DNA of 64,000 nucleotides from Indiicoccus explosivorum (GTDB lineage Bacteria; Bacillota; Bacilli; Bacillales_A; Planococcaceae), in NCBI RefSeq assembly GCF_002167005.1, contig NZ_NHTN01000016.1, forward strand, positions 1-64,000, read 5' to 3'. Of the stretch, positions 1-7,286 are shown piece after piece; position 1 is the stretch's first letter; each line of letters starts with the position of its first letter. The notes beneath the pieces were generated by a model. It did not search any database and was not told the DNA's origin. It was given only the letters and a program-made list of their open reading frames with translations. A program made the translations under genes and the position numbers.

Positions 1-19
1 TCTACGACTACAGCTGATC

Positions 20-111
20 GCGTTTTGTCAGCGATTTTATGCGCGTTCAGCGGAATTTATGCGCGTTCAGCGGGAATTTATGCGCGTTCAGCGAGATTTA
101 TGCGCGTTCAG
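20..111. repeat. Tandem ~20-bp repeat at the left edge
   Basis: Four near-identical copies of a roughly 20-bp unit built on the core gcgcgttcag (cores at 41-50, 61-70, 82-91 and 102-111; spacing 20, 21, 20) follow one another, joined by short A/T-rich linkers ending in ttta. A decayed fifth copy lies at 20-40. The last copy overlaps the stop codon of the minus-strand NERD gene. There are no unique spacers, so it is not a CRISPR array. The array may continue to the left. Function unknown. Confidence 0.8.
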
Positions 112-1055
112 CTATTTTGATGCTGGATATTTACGATGTATTCACGATTTTTATTTTGATTTCTTTTTTCACTGCTCAAACTCTTTAGCACCCGATACGC
201 GACATCCCGTGATTCCAAACCCCAAAATTCACGTAGCCGCCGATTCGTCAGCGGTTCATCTGTAAATGACACATATTCATGCACCGCATCTTCATGCAGG
301 CGCGCATCCGCATGCCCGCATTTCGCACATCGCCAGCTGCGCCGGTCGCGCTTCACGCTGAGCGTCCGGCACGACGGACAGTACACGCCTCGACGCAAAT
401 CACTGAACGGAATACTGAACCGCTCACATAGCCGGTTATGAATAAATGACTGATTCGCTGCTTTCAGCGCTATACTCAGCCGATCAGGATTGCCTTCTGC
501 CGATTTCACTGGCGCCGCTTTCAACAATTCGAGCACTGTATCCGGCACTTGCTGCAGTTTGATGACCCGGCAGTTATGCGGCACATTGAGCAGCAGGGCT
601 TTCGGGGAAGTCATCACCACTGCACCTGCAATTGGCACTGCAAACTGATGCCGCGCGAGCCACTCATTGAGGAGGCGCAAGTTTTTCTTCAATTGCCACA
701 CAGGGTTCGGCATCACAGTCACGATCCCGTCTTCTTCGCGCGTGAATTCGCCGGTCTTCTCGTCAAAAGACAGACGGCCGCGGATATTTTTTGATTCCAG
801 CAAGAGGGCACAATTTGCTGCCAAGACGAGGCAGTCCATCTGGAACGGGGTTTCATCGACCGTCAGGCTGACACCAGCCATCACCTCGAATTCCGCAAGC
901 GGTTCGACTTCCTCCAGTTTGTTTACAAGCCAGTCCTCGCCGCGGATTCCCGCCTCCGCCTTTCCAAGTTTTTCGGCGATCACGGCGTGCTTCGGATGAT
1001 GCACCGGCAGCCGCTCCAACAGGCGGCGGAACCCTTCAATTTTATCGAAAGACAT
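108..1055 (-). CDS. NERD-domain protein with C-terminal zinc ribbon
   Basis: Nuclease-related-domain (NERD) protein. The N-terminal half carries the NERD core: an acidic residue in DCLVL (about residue 74) and the E-S-K-N strand (E87, K89) match the conserved D...ExK pattern shared with restriction-endonuclease-like folds. The C-terminus has two CxxC pairs (CPSC and CAKC, about residues 225-245) that look like a zinc ribbon, so DNA or RNA binding is plausible. The start chosen is the ATG at 1055 (GGAGA about 6 nt upstream), because the family usually begins about 15-20 residues before the RRLP-like motif. An alternative ATG at 1142 has a stronger Shine-Dalgarno site but lies inside the end of the HAD gene. 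Substrate unknown; family call is solid, function is inference. Confidence 0.8.
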   Translation of the reverse strand: MSFDKIEGFRRLLERLPVHHPKHAVIAEKLGKAEAGIRGEDWLVNKLEEVEPLAEFEVMAGVSLTVDETPFQMDCLVLAANCALLLESKNIRGRLSFDEKTGEFTREEDGIVTVMPNPVWQLKKNLRLLNEWLARHQFAVPIAGAVVMTSPKALLLNVPHNCRVIKLQQVPDTVLELLKAAPVKSAEGNPDRLSIALKAANQSFIHNRLCERFSIPFSDLRRGVYCPSCRTLSVKRDRRSWRCAKCGHADARLHEDAVHEYVSFTDEPLTNRRLREFWGLESRDVAYRVLKSLSSEKRNQNKNREYIVNIQHQNS

Positions 1056-1116
1056 CGCCGTCTCCGCGTTCCGGTATCCTTCCGGCTGCTCCCAAACAGT
1101 ACTTTCCGATCCGTGC

Positions 1117-1772
1117 TCACACTTCTCCAGATAAGACAGCATGTGCCACCTCCTTCAGCTCATCAATTACATTATCTGCTTCTGCGGTTTTCCATTGGCT
1201 GTTCCGTTTCCATATTGTGCGCATCCCGACCGCTTTCGCCGCCGCGATATCATTCATGGGATGGTCGCCGACGAATATCGTTTCCTTTGGTTCCGCGCCG
1301 ATCGCATCCAAGGCTTTGTTGAAGATTCGGGGATCCGGCTTCCGCAATCCTTCCCGTTCTGAGATGAGGATCACATCGAAAAAATCTTCAATTCCGAGCG
1401 ATTGGATTGCTGCCAGCTGAAATGCGGTTCGCCCGTTCGTGATCATGCCCAGTGCCAGCTCGTTTGCTTTCAAAGGCGGAGCATGTCCGTCAGCCCGCGG
1501 AAAGGCACACAGAAATCGCTGAATTTATTGATATAATCCGCGAGCAGCTGTTCCGATGTAATATGTGAAATACTGAATTCCTTCACGAGACGGGCATAGA
1601 CCTCGTCCTTCCATACATAGCCATGCGCGTCGAGTTCGATGAACCGCCGGATGAAATCCGCCGGCGGAATTCCCGGCAGCAGCCGCTCGCGCTGATTTTC
1701 CACGAATTGCAGAAGTGATGCATCCCGGTCCAGCAATGTTCCGTCCAAGTCGAATAAGACCGCTTTTTTCAA
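1117..1772 (-). pseudogene. HAD-family hydrolase, broken by a one-base frameshift
   Basis: Haloacid-dehalogenase-type phosphatase. The first part (TTG start at 1772, GAGGAG upstream) contains motif I (DLDGTLLD); it stops at 1470 after LTDMLRL. The rest of the same protein continues in the next frame from 1473 with motif II (MITNG) and the acidic motif III (GDHPMND). The two halves join without gap or overlap if one T is added to the run read as cttt at the junction, so this is one gene with a single-base loss, either a true pseudogene or a homopolymer sequencing error. The 3' end overlaps the upstream candidate start of the NERD gene. Substrate cannot be told; the HAD superfamily includes phosphoglycolate, nucleotide and sugar-phosphate phosphatases. 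Confidence 0.8.
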
Positions 1773-1798
1773 AATAACAGCTCCTCGTCATAATCTTG

Positions 1799-1827
1799 TT
1801 TTCAATCGGGGGGTTCTCGGGTAGAAT
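1799..1827 (+). promoter_or_regulatory. Sigma-A-type promoter of the YhjD-like gene
   Basis: TTTTCA (1799-1804), 17-bp spacer, TAGAAT (1822-1827). It lies just upstream of the LexA-type box at 1834, which would therefore cover the transcription start. Confidence 0.5.
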
Positions 1828-1833
1828 GAAATA

Positions 1834-1847
1834 AGAACATACGTTCC
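1834..1847. promoter_or_regulatory. LexA (DinR) box
   Basis: AGAACATACGTTCC matches the Bacillus LexA consensus CGAACRNRYGTTYC at 13 of 14 positions and is palindromic in its core (GAAC-N4-GTTC). It sits between the -10 element and the start codon of the YhjD-like gene, the usual place for a repressing LexA site. This suggests SOS control. Confidence 0.75.
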
Positions 1848-1863
1848 TTAGGGGGTGTCACGT

Positions 1864-2250
1864 ATGGCAGTCGTTCAAACGGAGGATTTGCGGTATTTCG
1901 AGAAGATGATTTATTTGCCGATGGTGCTGGCTGTGCTTGCGCTCGACCGCGAAGCATTCGAAAAAGGCCCCTTCAAGCTGAAGCGGCCTTATGTACAGCT
2001 GGTCGACCGGACCATCCAGCGCGTGCATGCTGAACTGCGGGAGACGAAAATCTATTTGCATAAGCGTCAGATGCGGGTGCTCCGCGGGAAACGTGACGAT
2101 ACGTTCACCGAATACATATTTTACAGGGCCGGTTCTGAAGAGCACCGCCGCTACTTGAATCTGCGCCTCCGCAACCGGGTGGAGGAGCTGATCTGCGTTT
2201 ATTTCGAAGAAGCTGACAAACTCGGTCAGTCCGTGAAGTACTTCCGCTGA
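1864..2250 (+). CDS. YhjD-like conserved protein, probably SOS-regulated
   Basis: A 128-residue soluble, charged, mostly helical protein without a signal peptide or metal motif. From memory it resembles B. subtilis YhjD (pattern FKLKRPYVQLVD, many Arg/Lys, C-terminal LRNRVEEL). No biochemical function is known to me. The start taken is the ATG at 1864, 6-7 nt after AGGGGG; a GTG at 1855 lies too close to that site. A LexA-type box upstream points to DNA-damage induction. The 3' end overlaps the convergent comK gene by 25 nt, so the two transcripts would be partly antisense to each other. In B. subtilis yhjD also lies near comK, which supports the assignment. Confidence 0.75.
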   Translation: MAVVQTEDLRYFEKMIYLPMVLAVLALDREAFEKGPFKLKRPYVQLVDRTIQRVHAELRETKIYLHKRQMRVLRGKRDDTFTEYIFYRAGSEEHRRYLNLRLRNRVEELICVYFEEADKLGQSVKYFR

Positions 2251-2774
2251 GCGGATGACGGTTCACTGATGAACATCTGGCTCCGGAGCGAGCGCCGGCT
2301 TTCTTCGAAGTATTTAATGAGAAAGGAACTGTAGACATACTGCCGGGTGAGCGACTGGATCGATACACTCACCGGAATGGTCAAGCCGTTCACCAGATGG
2401 ACGACGCTGCTGCCTGCGACTTCCGAAGGTTCGAAGAATGTGATGCCGTGGAAAGCGAACCAGGTGGTGTCTTTGCGCATCGGTGAGCTGATCGGGAAAA
2501 ACGCGCACGGCGATCCATATTCATGGCCGATGATGATCGGCGGCTTGTGCGGAATGCCGATGGCGTCCTGCGAATACCTGATAGCCTGACGAAGACTCCC
2601 GCCGTAGAAACCGCACGTTTTCGAGATGACGCCATAAGGGGAGTCTTGCGCGATGAACTCGCTCCGGTCTTCAATGACGCGCGTGAAGATCCGGTGCCCG
2701 TCCATATAAGGCTCCAACACGAGTGTATTGATTGATACAAAGTAATGCAGGGGTAGTTTTTTCCGTCTGCTCAA
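2226..2774 (-). CDS. comK: Competence transcription factor ComK
   Basis: ComK is the master activator of late competence genes for DNA uptake; it binds AT-rich K-boxes. The 182-residue protein has the family pattern from end to end: SKTCGFYGGS (about residues 51-60), the strongly conserved HKPPIII segment (about 76-82), a central FFPISSP motif and the W-x-A-F-H segment. The start is a TTG at 2774 with AGGAGGTG at good spacing. Length is close to the usual 160-195. The neighbour on the other side of the promoter region encodes an IDEAL-domain protein, the same pairing as comK and yhzC in B. subtilis. A CodY-like box at 2872 could repress it in rich medium. No complete DNA-uptake machinery is in this window. 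Confidence 0.9.
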   Translation of the reverse strand: MSRRKKLPLHYFVSINTLVLEPYMDGHRIFTRVIEDRSEFIAQDSPYGVISKTCGFYGGSLRQAIRYSQDAIGIPHKPPIIIGHEYGSPCAFFPISSPMRKDTTWFAFHGITFFEPSEVAGSSVVHLVNGLTIPVSVSIQSLTRQYVYSSFLIKYFEESRRSLRSQMFISEPSSAQRKYFTD

Positions 2775-2871
2775 CGCAGCACCTCCTAAAATAGTCCTGC
2801 TTTCATTGTAACTTTATTTGGAAACTGCACAAGCTACTTTCAATGAATTATTTTATTTTCAATTTCATTGG

Positions 2872-2887
2872 AATTTTCAAAAAAATT
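2872..2887. promoter_or_regulatory. Possible CodY box between comK and the IDEAL gene
   Basis: The segment aattttc followed by seven A and tt matches the CodY consensus AATTTTCWGAAAATT at 13 of 15 positions on either strand. It lies in the shared upstream region of the divergent comK and IDEAL-domain genes, immediately before the -35 box of the latter. CodY is known to repress comK in B. subtilis; here the link is inferred from the motif only, in a locally AT-rich stretch where chance matches occur. Confidence 0.4.
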
Positions 2888-2888
2888 G

Positions 2889-2917
2889 TTGCCTCCCCCT
2901 TGATTTTCTTGTATACT
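2889..2917 (+). promoter_or_regulatory. Sigma-A promoter of the IDEAL-domain gene
   Basis: TTGCCT (2889-2894), 17-bp spacer, TATACT (2912-2917); a near-consensus promoter about 25 nt before the start codon. Confidence 0.65.
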
Positions 2918-2945
2918 AACAAAAAGCATTCGGGGTGAGATGAAA

Positions 2946-3188
2946 ATGGAAAACTATCATTCATATGCTGACTTCATGAAAGCCATGAGCCAAACGAAGA
3001 AAATGAGCGAGGCTGAAAAGCTGCTCAATGATATCTATCTGGATCTCTTCCTGAAGCACGTGCACCGCTCCCAGCTGGAGGCACTCCTAATGACGAAAAT
3101 CGATAATGCCCTTGATTCGCGGGATGAAGCCGCGTTTGTGAAATACTCACTTGAGCTGCAGCAGCTGCAGCAGGAGGACGAACTGTAA
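2946..3188 (+). CDS. IDEAL-domain small protein (YhzC-like)
   Basis: An 80-residue protein with an IDEAL domain: a helical region LLNDIYLDLFLKH followed by the signature K-I-D-N-A-L-D-x-x-D-x-x-x-F (about residues 51-64). IDEAL domains occur in small Bacillales proteins of unclear role, some linked to competence or stress regulation. The C-terminus is Gln-rich (LQQLQQEDEL). The start used is the ATG at 2946, 8 nt after GGGGTG; the ATG at 2940 is only 2 nt from it. It is divergent from comK as in B. subtilis (yhzC-comK), and a perfect terminator follows. Confidence 0.75.
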   Translation: MENYHSYADFMKAMSQTKKMSEAEKLLNDIYLDLFLKHVHRSQLEALLMTKIDNALDSRDEAAFVKYSLELQQLQQEDEL

Positions 3189-3203
3189 GCAATGCAGACG
3201 GAA

Positions 3204-3229
3204 AGCGCCGCAGTGATGCGGCGCTTTTT
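3204..3229 (+). terminator. Rho-independent terminator after the IDEAL gene
   Basis: Perfect 9-bp stem AGCGCCGCA / TGCGGCGCT with a GTGA loop, followed by a T run. Confidence 0.9.
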
Positions 3230-3266
3230 CTTTTCGTCTATACTTCTTGTGAAGGGAGTGATGGCT

Positions 3267-3818
3267 ATGGTGAAACATGCACTTGTCATCGGAGGCAGCG
3301 GGATGCTGGCAGGCACCGTCCTTTGGCTTGCCGATGAAGGCGCGCGCGTCTCCGTTGTTGCACGGAATGAGGAAAAAATGCAGCGGATGCTCGCCCGGTC
3401 GGTGAACACGGAACGGATCATGCCTGTCTACGCCGATTATACGAACGATCCGGAGCTTGAAGCGGCACTGACAGAGCAGATCCGGAAATACGGGCCGCCT
3501 GGGCTGGTGGTTGCCTGGGTTCATTCCAATGCGCCGGAAGCCCTCCCGTCTGTCATCCGGCTGATCAATAAAACCGGCAATCCGTGGAAGCTTTTCCACG
3601 TGCTCGGCAGCAGCACGGACCTGGCTTCGATCCAAGAGGGACTGACAGTACCGGAAACTTGCGATTATCACCAAGTACAGCTCGGCTTCGTTCAGGAAGA
3701 CGGAATATCCCGCTGGCTGACGAATGAGGAAATTTCGGACGGAGTCATTGAAGCGATCCGGGCGGATGAACGGGTGAAGACAGTGGGCACCTTGGAACCA
3801 TGGGATGAACGACCGTGA
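3267..3818 (+). CDS. SDR-type NAD(P)-binding protein
   Basis: A short protein (about 183 residues) with an N-terminal Rossmann nucleotide-binding loop GGSGMLAGT (about residues 8-16). No clear YxxxK catalytic pair of classical short-chain dehydrogenases is visible, so it is an SDR-like or divergent family member rather than a proven oxidoreductase. The start at the ATG at 3267 has GGGAG 8 nt upstream; the ATG at 3261 is too close to that site. It begins a run of closely spaced genes with GNAT and Nudix enzymes. Substrate unknown. Confidence 0.7.
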   Translation: MVKHALVIGGSGMLAGTVLWLADEGARVSVVARNEEKMQRMLARSVNTERIMPVYADYTNDPELEAALTEQIRKYGPPGLVVAWVHSNAPEALPSVIRLINKTGNPWKLFHVLGSSTDLASIQEGLTVPETCDYHQVQLGFVQEDGISRWLTNEEISDGVIEAIRADERVKTVGTLEPWDERP

Positions 3819-3832
3819 AAGGAATGGGGACG

Positions 3833-4249
3833 ATGGAAGTGAAATTGAAGAACGGAGAGGTGATCCACGTCCGCCCTTATGAGGAACAGGATTTCAGCCA
3901 CATTCACCGGCTGAATGAAAAAGAGGGATGGAAAGGGCTCGCCGAACGGCATGAGGACACAAAAGCGGGCTGGATGAACTCCAATGCGTCGTTCATCGCA
4001 GAGAAGGAAGGGCGCGTTATCGGCTGCCTGCGCGGCATGACGGACGGTTTCATCACACTGTTCATTTGTGAACTGCTCGTCGATGCGGACTTCCGGGGCT
4101 GGGGAATCGGCAGCGCGCTTCTTCAGTACGCGCACAGCCTCTATCCGGAGACGAGAATGGAGCTGCTGGCCAGCAGCACATCGAAATCTTTTTACGAGAA
4201 AGAGCGTTTCCGTCCGTTTTACGGATTCCGGAAGACGATTGGAGAATAG
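3833..4249 (+). CDS. GNAT-family N-acetyltransferase
   Basis: A 138-residue GNAT protein. The acetyl-CoA pyrophosphate-binding loop is seen as D-x-x-F-R-G-W-G-I-G-S-A (about residues 86-97; consensus Q/RxxGxG/A). The acceptor could be a small amine or a protein N-terminus; the sequence does not tell. The ATG at 3833 was chosen over the GTG at 3815 and ATG at 3824 because AAAGGA lies about 9 nt before it. It follows the SDR gene by 14 nt and is probably co-transcribed with it. Confidence 0.75.
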   Translation: MEVKLKNGEVIHVRPYEEQDFSHIHRLNEKEGWKGLAERHEDTKAGWMNSNASFIAEKEGRVIGCLRGMTDGFITLFICELLVDADFRGWGIGSALLQYAHSLYPETRMELLASSTSKSFYEKERFRPFYGFRKTIGE

Positions 4250-4321
4250 GCTGATTAAAGGGGGAAAAGTGTCAGCAGCTGGACGATTAGCCCGGCTGAC
4301 GGAAAGGAGGGAGGGGGAGCG

Positions 4322-4732
4322 ATGATGGATTGGACCGGAGCAGCGGGCATCTGTACGAATGATAAAGGGGAACTGCTCATGGTGCTGCAGGGGGCGCCGG
4401 GAGAACCTCGGAAATGGACGGTTCCGTCGGGCGGGCTGGAGGATGGAGAAACGTACGGGGAGTGCTGCATCCGTGAATTCCGTGAAGAGACCGGCTACGA
4501 GACGGAAGTGGCAGGGGTGCTCCATGTCAAAAAAGGCACATACGAAGAGATCGGCGTAACGTTCACTGTCCATTATTTTCTCGTGGTCATAACAGGCGGC
4601 GAACGGTGCATTCAAGACCCGGATGGGCTCATCCATGATGTCGCCTGGAAATCTGCGGACGAAATTGAAGGGCTCGACTTGAGCTTTCCGGAAGATCTGG
4701 CATTTATTAAGGAACATTTAATGAAAATTTGA
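4322..4732 (+). CDS. Nudix hydrolase
   Basis: A 136-residue Nudix protein. The full Nudix box Gx5Ex7REUxEExGU is present at about residues 39-61 (ends REFREETGY). Family members hydrolyse nucleoside diphosphates linked to another moiety, with Mg2+ bound by the REUxEE glutamates. The N-terminus (about residues 5-12) forms the usual first strand. Shine-Dalgarno AAAGGAGGGAGGGGG lies before the double ATG at 4322/4325. It stands between two GNAT genes in the same direction. Confidence 0.8.
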   Translation: MMDWTGAAGICTNDKGELLMVLQGAPGEPRKWTVPSGGLEDGETYGECCIREFREETGYETEVAGVLHVKKGTYEEIGVTFTVHYFLVVITGGERCIQDPDGLIHDVAWKSADEIEGLDLSFPEDLAFIKEHLMKI

Positions 4733-4756
4733 ACAAACGGAACAGGAGGTGCTGTC

Positions 4757-5314
4757 ATGATCAGACGGATTCTCACGGATCGGCTCATCTTGCGGGAATT
4801 TAAAGTCGGCGACTGGCAGGCGGTGCATGCCTATGCATCCGATGAGGAGGTGTGCCGGTATCAGCCTTGGGGACCGAACACCATCGCGGAATCGCGCGGC
4901 TTCGTCCGGCAAGTGCTGATGGACCGGGATAAGGAGCCCCGCACGCGTTTTGCATTCGCCGTAACGACGCGGTCGGAAAAAATGATCGGCGCGGGAGAGC
5001 TGAACATCCGGAGCTTTTCACATCACACAGCGGAGATCGGGTACGTCATCCATCCGGACTACTGGGGGCAGGGACTGGCAACGGAAGTCGGGGAACTGCT
5101 GCTCGGATTCGGTTTCAAAAGGATGAACATGCACCGTGTGTATGCGACATGCGATGTCCGCAACACGGGTTCCCGGAAAGTGCTCGAAAGAATCGGGATG
5201 ACACAGGAAGGGAAACTGCGCGATCATTTATTGCTGAGAGACGGATGGCGGGATTCCTATGTCTACAGCGTGCTGGAACATGAATGGAACGGGGGGAGAA
5301 AGAATGGCCATTAA
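4757..5314 (+). CDS. RimJ/RimL-type GNAT acetyltransferase
   Basis: A 185-residue protein of the RimJ/RimL branch of GNAT enzymes, which acetylate ribosomal-protein N-termini or, in many paralogues, small molecules. It shows the N-terminal TDRLILREF motif (residues 7-15), the acetyl-CoA loop GQGLATE (about 111-117) and the C-terminal N-x-x-S-x-K-V-L-E-x-I-G-M segment. AGGAGGTG precedes the ATG. Its end overlaps the start of the next GNAT gene by 11 nt, so the two are likely translationally coupled. Confidence 0.85.
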   Translation: MIRRILTDRLILREFKVGDWQAVHAYASDEEVCRYQPWGPNTIAESRGFVRQVLMDRDKEPRTRFAFAVTTRSEKMIGAGELNIRSFSHHTAEIGYVIHPDYWGQGLATEVGELLLGFGFKRMNMHRVYATCDVRNTGSRKVLERIGMTQEGKLRDHLLLRDGWRDSYVYSVLEHEWNGGRKNGH

Positions 5315-5753
5315 CGTACGGCGCGCGGCCGCGTCAGATGAGGATGATTTATACATATTAATGAAACAGTACATCACGGATTTCTACAAAAAGGAAGAAC
5401 CGGCGGAGAAGGACCTGAAAGGACACATCCGCCATCTGCTCAGCCAGCCGAACGAGGGGCTCCAATTTGTGGCAGAAGAAAACGGGCGGCCGCTCGGGTT
5501 CGCCACCCTGTATTTTTCCTACAGCACGCTCCAGCTCAAACGCCAGGCAATCATGAATGACCTGTTCGTAGCTGAGGATGCGCGCGGCAAGCGGATCGGT
5601 GAGCAGCTGTTCCGGGCGTGCCTTGCCTATGTCCGCGAACATGATTTGGCTTATATGCTGTGGGAGACGGGACGGGACAACACGAAAGCGCAGGCCTTCT
5701 ACAAAAAGATGGGGGCGGAGCCGGCAGAACAGGTTTTTTACGAAATGGAATAA
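5304..5753 (+). CDS. GNAT-family N-acetyltransferase
   Basis: A 149-residue GNAT protein. The acetyl-CoA loop is A-R-G-K-R-I-G-E (about residues 92-99), followed by the usual helix and the C-terminal A-x-x-F-Y-x-K-M-G-A motif. The start is the ATG at 5304, preceded by a purine-rich GGGGGGAGAAAG and overlapping the previous gene by 11 nt. No substrate can be deduced. Confidence 0.8.
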   Translation: MAINVRRAAASDEDDLYILMKQYITDFYKKEEPAEKDLKGHIRHLLSQPNEGLQFVAEENGRPLGFATLYFSYSTLQLKRQAIMNDLFVAEDARGKRIGEQLFRACLAYVREHDLAYMLWETGRDNTKAQAFYKKMGAEPAEQVFYEME

Positions 5754-5880
5754 GCCTGGCTGAAGAAAAAGATCGGCATGACTTAACGTAATAACCTTTT
5801 GACAGAGCAGATTAAAAGGAAATTGCCGTCCGGCTATAGAAATGTAATAGTTGAGAGGAAATGAACAGGGGGAGAACGGG

Positions 5881-6339
5881 ATGATCCAATTGAGGGGAAT
5901 GACAGCGGAAGAGTTTGATGAATACCTGTCCCATGCTATCCCGACTTATGCGGAAGAACATGTGCGGTCTGGCAGATGGACGAAAGAGGAATCGCTGGAG
6001 AAATCGAGGCAGGAATATGCAGAACTCCTGCCGGACGGCAAAAGTACAGAAGGGAATTACTTATACACCGTCACCGCGGATGAGCCGGTCGGCATGATTT
6101 GGCTCAACCAGAAACAGAACGGTGATGGGTTCATCTTTGATATTTATATTTGGGAGCAGCATCAGGGCAAAGGGTATGGAAAACGGGCGATGCAGCTCAT
6201 CGAGGAAACGGGCAGGGAACTCGGAATGGAAAAAATCGGTCTGCATGTTTTCGGGCACAATAAGACCGCGCGGGCACTTTACGAAAAGCTGGGCTATGAG
6301 ACGATGAATGTGATCATGTCGAAGAACATAAAGGGATGA
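5881..6339 (+). CDS. yycN: GNAT-family N-acetyltransferase, YycN-like
   Basis: A 152-residue GNAT protein that, from memory, aligns along its length with B. subtilis YycN: MTAEEFDEYL near the start, the Y-A-E-E motif, Q-G-K-G-Y-G-K acetyl-CoA loop (about residues 95-101) and the L-H-V-F-x-H-N-x-T-A-R-x-L-Y segment. The ATG at 5881 has AGGGGGAG upstream; a longer reading from 5851 lacks a good ribosome site. It is the fourth GNAT gene within 2.5 kb. Substrate unknown. Confidence 0.75.
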   Translation: MIQLRGMTAEEFDEYLSHAIPTYAEEHVRSGRWTKEESLEKSRQEYAELLPDGKSTEGNYLYTVTADEPVGMIWLNQKQNGDGFIFDIYIWEQHQGKGYGKRAMQLIEETGRELGMEKIGLHVFGHNKTARALYEKLGYETMNVIMSKNIKG

Positions 6340-6403
6340 ATAAAACAATCCACCGTGCCGATCAGCATGGTAACCGGATTCAATCGGCAGGAAGGAGTCG
6401 CCC

Positions 6404-6622
6404 ATGAAAGAAAAAGTGCTGGAAAATACGATAGTGCTCGCGGTTGCAGCTGCGCTGTTCCTCCTCCTGTTCCAGGGACTGAAGTTCGTCTGGAATGCCT
6501 GGGTGCCGTGGACAGTGACCACCGACGTACTCGGACTTTTCGTGATTTTGCCGATTCTGCTGATTGCGAGTTACCTGACCTCTGCCCTGGCGGTGGAAAA
6601 AATAAAAGAAGCCAACAAGTAG
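6404..6622 (+). CDS. Small two-helix membrane protein
   Basis: A 72-residue protein with two predicted membrane segments (about residues 8-28 and 41-62) and a charged C-terminus. GGAAGGAG precedes the ATG at good distance. I do not recognise the family. It lies between the YycN-like gene and a Nudix gene in the same direction. Confidence 0.6.
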   Translation: MKEKVLENTIVLAVAAALFLLLFQGLKFVWNAWVPWTVTTDVLGLFVILPILLIASYLTSALAVEKIKEANK

Positions 6623-6664
6623 GATCTGCATGCAGCAGTGCCTTCACGATGAGGAGGAAGCCGG

Positions 6665-7099
6665 ATGCGGCCGCGCGCGAATACGCTTGGTTTATTGGAA
6701 AAAGACGGGAAATTCCTCGTCGAAGAACAAAATGGGAAACATTCAAAAGGGGACGGCTCCTTTTACCGGCCGATCGGCGGTACAATCGAGCTCGGCGAGT
6801 ATTCACAGGAGACGCTGAAAAGGGAGTTCCAGGAAGAAATCGGCGCCGGAGTTTTGATCGACCGATACTTGGCATGTATCGAGAATGTGTACAGCATCGG
6901 AGAGCTTATCGGACACGAAATCACGCAGCTTTACGCTGTCCGCTTTGAGGATGACCGGTTTTACCGGCAAGAAATGTTCCGCGTGATGGAACCCGGATAT
7001 AAAACAGTGGCGAAATGGGTGGCAAAGGAGGAACTGCTGGCGGAGGAAACGGTGCTGTACCCCGACGGACTGGCGGAATTGATTGAAAGAGAATTCTAA
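6665..7099 (+). CDS. Nudix hydrolase
   Basis: A 144-residue Nudix protein with a complete Nudix box at about residues 38-61 (GGTIELGE ... REFQEEIGA). The flanking Y-R-P-I-G-G strand is typical of the ADP-ribose/NADH pyrophosphatase-like branch, but substrate cannot be set. GAGGAGGAAG lies before the ATG at 6665. It closes the GNAT/Nudix run. Confidence 0.8.
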   Translation: MRPRANTLGLLEKDGKFLVEEQNGKHSKGDGSFYRPIGGTIELGEYSQETLKREFQEEIGAGVLIDRYLACIENVYSIGELIGHEITQLYAVRFEDDRFYRQEMFRVMEPGYKTVAKWVAKEELLAEETVLYPDGLAELIEREF

Positions 7100-7286
7100 A
7101 TCCGGGCGGCTGACTGCATTCAACAAAAGGGGCAGTCGGGTGCCGTTTTTTGGACAGGCGGCACAAAAATGGACTGTATCCATCCTTCATCTTCCGGGTT
7201 CTCCCTAGATAAATAAAATACCGATAACTGAATAGTCGGTTTTTGCGTTATAATGAAACCAACTTGCACATGAAGGAGGTGTTGTC

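Noticed and set aside
20-111. CRISPR array at the left edge
   Set aside because: The repeat units follow one another directly at 20-21 bp; there are no unique spacers and no cas genes.
1470-1473. Programmed frameshift or ATGA-type coupling in the HAD gene
   Set aside because: The two halves hold consecutive motifs of one catalytic domain, there is no slippery heptamer or downstream structure evident, and a single T restores the frame.
7114-7146. Terminator after the Nudix gene at 6665
   Set aside because: Only a 4-bp stem before the T run; too weak to call.
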